From Candidatus Amunia macphersoniae (lineage in GTDB: Bacteria; Chloroflexota; Dormibacteria; Aeolococcales; Aeolococcaceae), in the NCBI GenBank assembly GCA_016464795.1, contig JAEKNN010000053.1, positions 1 to 64,000 of the forward strand: a DNA stretch of 64,000 nucleotides, given 5' to 3'. The translations under genes and the position numbers were made by a program. Below are positions 58,592 to 64,000 of the stretch, piece after piece. Each line of letters begins with the position of its first letter. Position 1 is the stretch's first letter. A model generated the notes under the pieces. That model ran no database searches. It was not told where the DNA came from and saw only the letters and a program-made list of their open reading frames with translations.

Positions 58592-60292
58592 CTAGTGGGC
58601 CAGGATGCTGATGCCAGTCCACGAGTTGTCGTAGAGGGCGTTGCCTCCACCACCCTGGACGTATGGCTTGATGAAGTACTGGTTGGCGCCGTAGCTGAGG
58701 TCGGCGTAGGCCACGTCGTCACGCAGCTGCTTGGCCGCGGTTGTGAAGTCCGAGATCGACTGGCTGCCGGTCTCCTTCTCAGCCTTGACCACAGCGGTGT
58801 CGATCCGCTGGTCGCAGATGCCGTCGTTGTTGCCGAGCCCGGTCGCCGCCTGCGAGCAGATGAACAGGTTGTCGAACCAGTCCTGCGGGTTGTCGTAGTC
58901 GGCACCCCAGCTGTCACGGAAGAGGATGTACTTCTTGTCCTGGCGCGCCGTCAGGAAGGTCGGGAAGTCCGTGCTCTGGGTGTCGACCTTGACACCGAGG
59001 TTGGTCTGCCACTGCGACTGCAGGTTGTCGGCGAACAGCTTGTTGCTGCTGCTGGCGTTGTACCAGTACTGGAGACCCTGGCGCTTGCTGCCGGTCGGGT
59101 CCCAGGTCTGGAGGTCGGCCTTCGCCTTGGTGGCGTCGAAGACAGTCAGCGGGTCGGTCTTGTCACCGAGGTAGCTCTGCAGGCCCTTGCTGATCACGCC
59201 GCCGGTCGCCGGCTTGCAGGTGATGCCGCCGGGACCGCAGGCAACGTTGGTCAGCTGGGTGCGATCGATCGCCTCGCTGAACGCCCGGCGTCCGGCCTTG
59301 GCGATCGGGTCGTCCACGCCCACTGCGGGGTCGGGCGCGAAGGGGCCTGTCTTGAAGTTGAAGCCGACCCAGGTGGTGCGCCCACCGGGGATGTTGACCA
59401 ACTGGTTGGAGACCGACGGGTCCTTCTGGAAGTTGCGGACAGCATCCAGCGGTGGGTACTGGTCCGCCGGCCCGACCATGTCGAAGCCGCCGTTCTTGTA
59501 CTTGGTGACCTGGCTGGACTGGTCGGCGAGCACTGACGCCTCGATGTCGGTCAGGTGGCCGGTGCTGCCGCCCCACCAGTTGGCGACGTTGGTGAAGGAG
59601 AGGTGGTCCTTGGGCACGTAGGCGGTCAGCTTGTAGGGCCCGGTGCCGACCGCGGTGGCGGGGTTGCCCCACCAGGTCTTGTCGGTGTCACTGGGGATGA
59701 CCTTCTGGTCGACGACCGAGGTGGTCCAGAGCGCCAGCTCGGTGATCCAGTAGCCGGCGGGCGCTGAGAGCTTGGCCTTGACCGTGTACTGGTCGGGCGC
59801 CGACAGGCCCGACAGGGTGGTCGCTGTCGGGGTCGCCTTGGGGTCGGAGGGCGCCACCGCCGTGTAGCCGTCGACCGGTTGCATCACGATGCCGTACGAG
59901 TCGTTGAGGCGCGCGGCACGGTTCCAGCTGTACAGGACGTCCTTGGAGGTGACCGGGTCACCGTTGGAGAACTTCACGTCCTGGCGCAGTTTGAAGGTGT
60001 AGGTGAGCCCATCCGAGGAGATGTCGGGCATGCCGGTGGCGATGTACGGCACTTCCTTGAGGCTGTCGTCGAACTTGTACAGACCGCCGAAGACGTTCTG
60101 GACGAAGGCGATGTCGACAGCAGTCGAGACGTGTCCCGGGTCCAGGGTCTTGATGTCGTCGACCAGCGGGAACCTGAGCACCTGGTTCGGCGCCAGTGCC
60201 GCGGTGCTGGAGCTGGCCCCACCACCGCCTCCGCAGGCGGTGGCGATCAGCGCTGGGACCGCCAGCGCAAGTGCTATCCGACGATGTTTCAT
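58592..60292 (-). CDS. oppA: Oligopeptide-binding lipoprotein (OppA-like, SBP family 5)
   Basis: 566 residues from ATG 60292. The signal peptide has lipobox LIATAC followed by GGGGG. Family 5 features are LDPGHVSTAVDIAFVQNVF, DGLTYTFKLRQDVKFSNGDPVT and AFSEAIDRTQL. It captures peptides outside and delivers them to OppB/C. An SD-like GGGGAGAA lies before the ATG. It is divergent from the sensor kinase at 60457, which may regulate it. Confidence 0.92.
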   Translation of the reverse strand: MKHRRIALALAVPALIATACGGGGGASSSTAALAPNQVLRFPLVDDIKTLDPGHVSTAVDIAFVQNVFGGLYKFDDSLKEVPYIATGMPDISSDGLTYTFKLRQDVKFSNGDPVTSKDVLYSWNRAARLNDSYGIVMQPVDGYTAVAPSDPKATPTATTLSGLSAPDQYTVKAKLSAPAGYWITELALWTTSVVDQKVIPSDTDKTWWGNPATAVGTGPYKLTAYVPKDHLSFTNVANWWGGSTGHLTDIEASVLADQSSQVTKYKNGGFDMVGPADQYPPLDAVRNFQKDPSVSNQLVNIPGGRTTWVGFNFKTGPFAPDPAVGVDDPIAKAGRRAFSEAIDRTQLTNVACGPGGITCKPATGGVISKGLQSYLGDKTDPLTVFDATKAKADLQTWDPTGSKRQGLQYWYNASSSNKLFADNLQSQWQTNLGVKVDTQSTDFPTFLTARQDKKYILFRDSWGADYDNPQDWFDNLFICSQAATGLGNNDGICDQRIDTAVVKAEKETGSQSISDFTTAAKQLRDDVAYADLSYGANQYFIKPYVQGGGGNALYDNSWTGISILAH

Positions 60293-60437
60293 ACGCGGTT
60301 CTCCCCGGCGGGCTTTCTTTCCCGCACCAATGTCTGAGCCGACCGAAAGCGGCTGAGGGCGGGATTGTGACACCGGGCTGCGCCGACTGCCATCACCCGT
60401 TGGGATGATCTTTGCGGGGCCGGCGTGGGGCCGACCG

Positions 60438-60443
60438 TATACT
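60438..60443 (+). promoter_or_regulatory. TATACT -10 box of the sensor-kinase operon
   Basis: TATACT lies 13 nt before ATG 60457, with GGAGG between, giving a leader only a few bases long. Confidence 0.45.
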
Positions 60444-60456
60444 GGAGGCGGCTCCA

Positions 60457-63027
60457 ATGACCCGTTTGCTCGCGCGCCGGTCGCATACCCGCCGTCTCAA
60501 CCGGCGGATCCTCATCGCCATGCTCGCGGTTGCCCTGCTGCCCGTGGGCGCGCTCACCGCCCTGGTGGGCGCCGAGCTGGCGGCGGTCAACCAGAGCACA
60601 GTCGACGAGGCCCATCGGACCATCGTCGCCGACGCCCAGCAGCGCGAGAGCGGCGCCGCGTCCGACGCCGCCACCAGCATCGCGGCGCCACTGGACAGCC
60701 TGGGCACCGACCTGGGTGAGCTCGCCGACACCCTCGACCCTCTCCTCCACACCACCAGCCCCACCGTTCAGCCCGCCCAGCGGGTCGCCGGGGGAGCCCG
60801 CCTGCTGGGAACAGGAGCCGGCCCGACCGTGACCCTGGTGGGGTCGGGCAGCCCGCTGCTCAAGCCCGACGGCACCATCTCTGATCCAATGGGCCCTGGC
60901 CGTGCGCAGATCGCCACTGCCCTGGATGGGCTGCGCAAGCGCCACCCCACCCTCACCGCTGTCTGGCTGTATGGACGGGCGAACCAGGAGCTGATCGAAT
61001 CGCCGGTGACCGACGTGGCTTCGCTGACCAACTTCATCCAGAGCGACAGGATCGATCCTGCCCACCTCGTCGACCGCCAGCTGGAGACGGCTCTGCGAAC
61101 CGTGGGGGCCGGAGCCCCGGCCAGCGCTGCCGATCCCACCCACGTCTCCAAGACTCCTCTGTACCCGGCGTGGAGTGACATCGACAGCGCGTCGTTCAGC
61201 ACCGGCTCATCGGTGACTGTCTGGAGCGGCCTCACCGCCAACCCGGACTTCTTCGTCGGCGCCGAGCTCTCCAGCGCCGCGATCGCGAGCCTGCTGCCCG
61301 GTTCGATCTCCACCCTGCCCGACGCCTACCCGCTGCTGCTGAGCCGCAGCGGACGGTGGCTGACAGCCACCGGCACCGCGCTCACTGACTTCCAGCTGAC
61401 CACCGGATTCGAGGGCAGGCCGATGGCGGTGCCGGGGCTGTCCGCCCAGCAGCTGACCGGCGCCAGCCCGAGGGTCGTCGACAGGACCATCGCCGGAGTG
61501 CCGAGGGAATTCTTCACAGCCCCCGTGAACACCGTTCACTGGACCCTGGCGACCGTGGTGCCCACACGCGAGCTGGCCCCGGCCACGGCGTCGCTCGGTG
61601 ACGGCATTCGCACAGGTGTTCGCCGCATCCTGCTCTTCCAGCTGCTGCCGCTGGCGGTTCTGATCGGGATGATCGCTGTGGCCTTCGCCGCCGTCTTCTC
61701 ACGGCGGCTGGTGGGCCCGGTGCGGGCGCTGACCACCTCCGCCGAGCACCTCGCGCAGGGCCGGATGGACGAGCCGGTGCCCCGCCAGGGAGACGATGAG
61801 GTGGGGCTCCTCAGTGACGCGCTGGAGCGAATGCGGGTGGAGATCAACACCTCGCGAGAGGCGCTGCTCTCCGCGGCGCGCGAGCTCGAGCAGCGGGTCG
61901 CCGAACGCACCGAGGAGTTGCGCGACCGCAACGAGGAGCTGGTGGCGCTCAACGCCCTGGCCGCGACCCTGACCCGGTCGCTCGATCCCGCCGAGCTGCT
62001 GAGCGGGGCGGTCGAGGCGGTCCGCGCGATCCTGCCGGTGACCGCGGCAGCCGGCTACACCATGGCCGACGACCTTCCCCACCTGGTCACCCATCACCCG
62101 GCGCGTCTCGGCGAGGCCGGCGACGACATGGCGCAGGGGGTCGCGGCGGCGCTGGCCAGCGGAGCCCTGTCAATGCGCCACTCACCGGCGGGACGAGTGG
62201 TGGCCATCCCCGTGTCTGCCGGTGGGCCAGCGCTCGGCGCCGTGGCCGCGCTGGTGCCCGCGTCAGTCCAGGTGCCCGAACGCCTGCGCATCCTGCTCGG
62301 CGCTGTCGCGGACCAGGTGGGACTGGGGCTGCGCACCGCCCAGTTCGCTGCCGAGGGACGCGAGCTGGCAGTGCTCGAGGAGCGCACCCGCCTGGCTCGG
62401 GAGATCCACGACACCCTGGCCCAGCAGCTCACCGGGATCGTGCTCCAGCTCGAGGCCGCCGAGGCCATGTCCACGCGGGACAAGCGCCAGCAGACGCGCG
62501 ACCTGCTCATCGCCGCCCGGGAGCAGGCCAGGCTGGCTCTTCAGGAGGCGCGCCGCAGCGTCTGGGACCTCCGACCCATGCCTCTGGAGGCAGCCGGCCT
62601 CACCGCCGCGGTTGCCCTGGAGGCGCAGCGCTTCGGCGAACGCACACGCATCGCTGTGACGGTCCGCAACGAGGGCGTGCCCCGTGACCTCGCGCTCGGT
62701 CCCCAGGCCGAGGTGGCCGTGTTCAGGATCATGCAGGAGGCGCTGGCCAACGCCGGCCGGCACAGTCGAGCGGGGCTGGTCGACGTTGACCTGCACGCCG
62801 ACGGCACCCGGCTGGTGCTCACCGTCCGTGACAACGGCCTCGGTTTCGACACCGAGAGCGAGGACAGCGCGGGCGCCCGCGGTGGAAGCTTCGGCCTGGT
62901 GGGGATGCGCGAGCGCGCCCGGCTGATCGGCGCCGAGCTGGAGGTTGTCAGTGATCCGGCCGGGGGCGGCACCACCGTCCTGTTGCGGGTGCCGCTCGAG
63001 CCCCAGCGGCGGGCGGTGAGCGCCTGA
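60457..63027 (+). CDS. NarL-type membrane sensor histidine kinase
   Basis: 856 residues from ATG 60457. Helix one is at about 24-48, then an extracytoplasmic sensor of about 340 residues, helix two near 393-415, HAMP (RLVGPVRALTTSAEHLAQG) and a coiled segment. A GAF-like domain (about 495-630) follows, then HisKA_3 with RLAREIHDTLAQQLTG (His about 650) and an ATPase domain (EALANAGRHSRAG, DNGLGFD). It autophosphorylates on an external signal. The neighbour regulator at 63044 is its cognate by position. Confidence 0.92.
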   Translation: MTRLLARRSHTRRLNRRILIAMLAVALLPVGALTALVGAELAAVNQSTVDEAHRTIVADAQQRESGAASDAATSIAAPLDSLGTDLGELADTLDPLLHTTSPTVQPAQRVAGGARLLGTGAGPTVTLVGSGSPLLKPDGTISDPMGPGRAQIATALDGLRKRHPTLTAVWLYGRANQELIESPVTDVASLTNFIQSDRIDPAHLVDRQLETALRTVGAGAPASAADPTHVSKTPLYPAWSDIDSASFSTGSSVTVWSGLTANPDFFVGAELSSAAIASLLPGSISTLPDAYPLLLSRSGRWLTATGTALTDFQLTTGFEGRPMAVPGLSAQQLTGASPRVVDRTIAGVPREFFTAPVNTVHWTLATVVPTRELAPATASLGDGIRTGVRRILLFQLLPLAVLIGMIAVAFAAVFSRRLVGPVRALTTSAEHLAQGRMDEPVPRQGDDEVGLLSDALERMRVEINTSREALLSAARELEQRVAERTEELRDRNEELVALNALAATLTRSLDPAELLSGAVEAVRAILPVTAAAGYTMADDLPHLVTHHPARLGEAGDDMAQGVAAALASGALSMRHSPAGRVVAIPVSAGGPALGAVAALVPASVQVPERLRILLGAVADQVGLGLRTAQFAAEGRELAVLEERTRLAREIHDTLAQQLTGIVLQLEAAEAMSTRDKRQQTRDLLIAAREQARLALQEARRSVWDLRPMPLEAAGLTAAVALEAQRFGERTRIAVTVRNEGVPRDLALGPQAEVAVFRIMQEALANAGRHSRAGLVDVDLHADGTRLVLTVRDNGLGFDTESEDSAGARGGSFGLVGMRERARLIGAELEVVSDPAGGGTTVLLRVPLEPQRRAVSA

Positions 63028-63043
63028 GTGTGGTGATCATCCA

Positions 63044-63643
63044 GTGATCCGTGTGCTCGTCGTCGACGATCATCCCGTGGTGCGTCAGGGGCTGATCACC
63101 ATGCTCGAGCTGGAGGACGACATCGAGGTCGTGGGCAGGGCGGCGGACGGCGAGGAGGCGGTGACGCTGGCCCGCCGCGAACGGCCTGACATCACCCTGA
63201 TGGATGTGCAGATGCCGGTCCTTGACGGAATCGAGGCGCTGCGGCGGATCCGCCTCGATGACCCCCAGGCGCGGGTGATCGTGCTCACCACCTACCGAAA
63301 CGAGGACTACATCTTCCCCTCGCTGCGCGCCGGGGCACGCGGCTATCTGCTCAAGGACTCCTCGCGCGAGGAGCTCGCCGGCGCCATCCGGGCGGTGGCC
63401 GCCGGTGAGTCGCTGCTCGACCCCGAGATGGTCGACGCGGCGGCTGACGACGCCGGGCTCACCGTTCGCGAGTTCGAGGTGCTGCGGCTGATGGCTGACG
63501 GACACAACAACTCCCAGATCGCCACCGCGCTCTTCGTCAGCGAGAACACAGTCAAGACCCACGTCAGCAACATCTTCGCCAAGCTCGACTGCCGCGACCG
63601 CGCGGCCGCCGTGCTGCAGGCCTGGAAGCGACACCTGATCTGA
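63044..63643 (+). CDS. NarL/FixJ-type response regulator
   Basis: 199 residues, GTG start 16 nt after the kinase stop. Receiver: VLVVDDHPVV, phospho-acceptor in ITLMDVQMPVLDG, VLTTYRNEDY and YLLKDSS. LuxR-type HTH: LTVREFEVLRLMADGHNN and NTVKTHVSNIFAKLDC. It binds DNA when phosphorylated by the adjacent kinase. Candidate targets include the divergent oppA operon (inference). Confidence 0.92.
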   Translation: MIRVLVVDDHPVVRQGLITMLELEDDIEVVGRAADGEEAVTLARRERPDITLMDVQMPVLDGIEALRRIRLDDPQARVIVLTTYRNEDYIFPSLRAGARGYLLKDSSREELAGAIRAVAAGESLLDPEMVDAAADDAGLTVREFEVLRLMADGHNNSQIATALFVSENTVKTHVSNIFAKLDCRDRAAAVLQAWKRHLI

Positions 63644-63661
63644 CGCTGCCGTCGTCGCCCC

Positions 63662-63667
63662 TAGACT
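63662..63667 (+). promoter_or_regulatory. TAGACT -10 box of hom
   Basis: TAGACT lies 9 nt before ATG 63677, following the leaderless pattern seen across the window. Confidence 0.4.
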
Positions 63668-63676
63668 TCGGCCGGG

Positions 63677-64000
63677 ATGGCGGCAGAGGTTGGCGTCGGC
63701 ATGGTGGGTCTCGGCACCGTGGGTCGAGCGGTGGCACGACGCCTGGTACAGCGCTGGGAGCTGCTCGGGGAACGCGCCGGGGCGACACCCGTGCTGCGCC
63801 GCGTCGCGGTTGGCGATCTCACTCGGCCACGCGACGTCGAGCTGCCCCAGGTCCGGCTGGACAGCAACCCAGAGGAGCTCGTCGACGACCCCAGGGTGGG
63901 CCTGGTGGTCGAGGTCATGGGCGGTGTCGACCGCGCCAGCGCTCTGATGGACCGGGCCCTGCGAGCGCGGAAGCCGGTGGTCACAGCCAACAAGGCGGCG
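63677..64000 (+). CDS. hom: Homoserine dehydrogenase, N-terminal part (cut by window edge)
   Basis: 108 codons are visible with no stop. The NAD(P)-binding loop VGVGMVGLGTVGRAVARRL opens the protein. LVVEVMGGVDRASALMDRAL and PVVTANKAA follow, the latter with the conserved Lys of the family. It reduces aspartate semialdehyde to homoserine for threonine and methionine synthesis, the product later used by MetH after conversion to homocysteine. The gene continues past 64000. Confidence 0.9.
   Translation, partial: MAAEVGVGMVGLGTVGRAVARRLVQRWELLGERAGATPVLRRVAVGDLTRPRDVELPQVRLDSNPEELVDDPRVGLVVEVMGGVDRASALMDRALRARKPVVTANKAA

Overview
The window is a continuous stretch of high-GC bacterial chromosome with dense genes, many 1-4 nt start/stop overlaps (ATGA, GTGA, TGATG), and frequent GTG/TTG starts. 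I see no rRNA, tRNA, CRISPR array or transposase. The gene set (GuaB3-type IMP dehydrogenase relative, NarL-type kinases with multi-pass membrane sensors, ECF sigma factor paired with a large membrane-anchored Ig/propeller-like protein, TldD/TldE, Opp transporter) and the many TAnnnT boxes 6-10 nt before start codons suggest a Terrabacteria lineage such as Chloroflexota, Dormibacterota or Actinomycetota. That placement is inference and no marker here settles it.

Layout. 1-7.9 kb is a signalling cluster: a truncated sensor-like ORF, a phospholipase D/cardiolipin synthase-like enzyme, a NarL-type histidine kinase, a cyclic-nucleotide-binding protein, a response regulator fused through a worn-down LuxR-like segment to a class III nucleotide cyclase, and two more response regulators. 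8-14 kb has cell-envelope proteins, a cyclopropane-fatty-acid synthase, a GNAT/PEP-mutase-like pair and a peroxiredoxin. 14.2-18.2 kb has the ECF sigma factor/partner pair and a glutathionyl-hydroquinone-reductase-like enzyme. 18.1-21.2 kb is a decaying patch with a frameshifted GNAT, a 5'-truncated ketopantoate reductase and a direct repeat. 22-25.3 kb holds a biotin carboxylase and a carboxyltransferase/biotin-carrier protein whose carboxyltransferase active site has lost every canonical metal and lysine residue. 25.3-26.8 kb is another decaying patch: a multiply frameshifted alpha/beta-hydrolase, its detached C-terminal fragment, a helically phased GGACG array and a small Cys-rich gene.

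26.8-32 kb is the purine operon guaB3-guaA-purD-purE-ridA on the minus strand. It is preceded by a leader that carries a promoter box, a 36-codon upstream ORF and an intrinsic terminator inside that ORF. 32-36 kb has an acyltransferase/epimerase pair and glutamate dehydrogenase. 36.1-37.2 kb has a histone H1-like Lys/Arg-repeat protein and a 102-bp tandem repeat with hairpins and a G-quadruplex-type run. 37.2-44.3 kb has threonine aldolase, a diguanylate cyclase coupled to a Pro-rich surface protein, a flippase/epimerase pair, and IF-1 with an unusual basic extension. 44.4-48 kb is metH, ending in a 16-bp tandem repeat shared with the convergent neighbour. 48.8-60.3 kb is a thiolase followed by a long minus-strand block, oppA-B-C-D-F, tldD, tldE and a GT39-like membrane protein, which looks like one peptide-uptake/peptide-processing unit. 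The window ends with a sensor kinase/response regulator pair and the start of homoserine dehydrogenase.

Most notable for follow-up: the biotin enzyme with the erased carboxyltransferase site, the guaB3 leader, the response regulator-cyclase fusion with its adjacent cyclic-nucleotide receptor, and the phased repeat inside the broken hydrolase.
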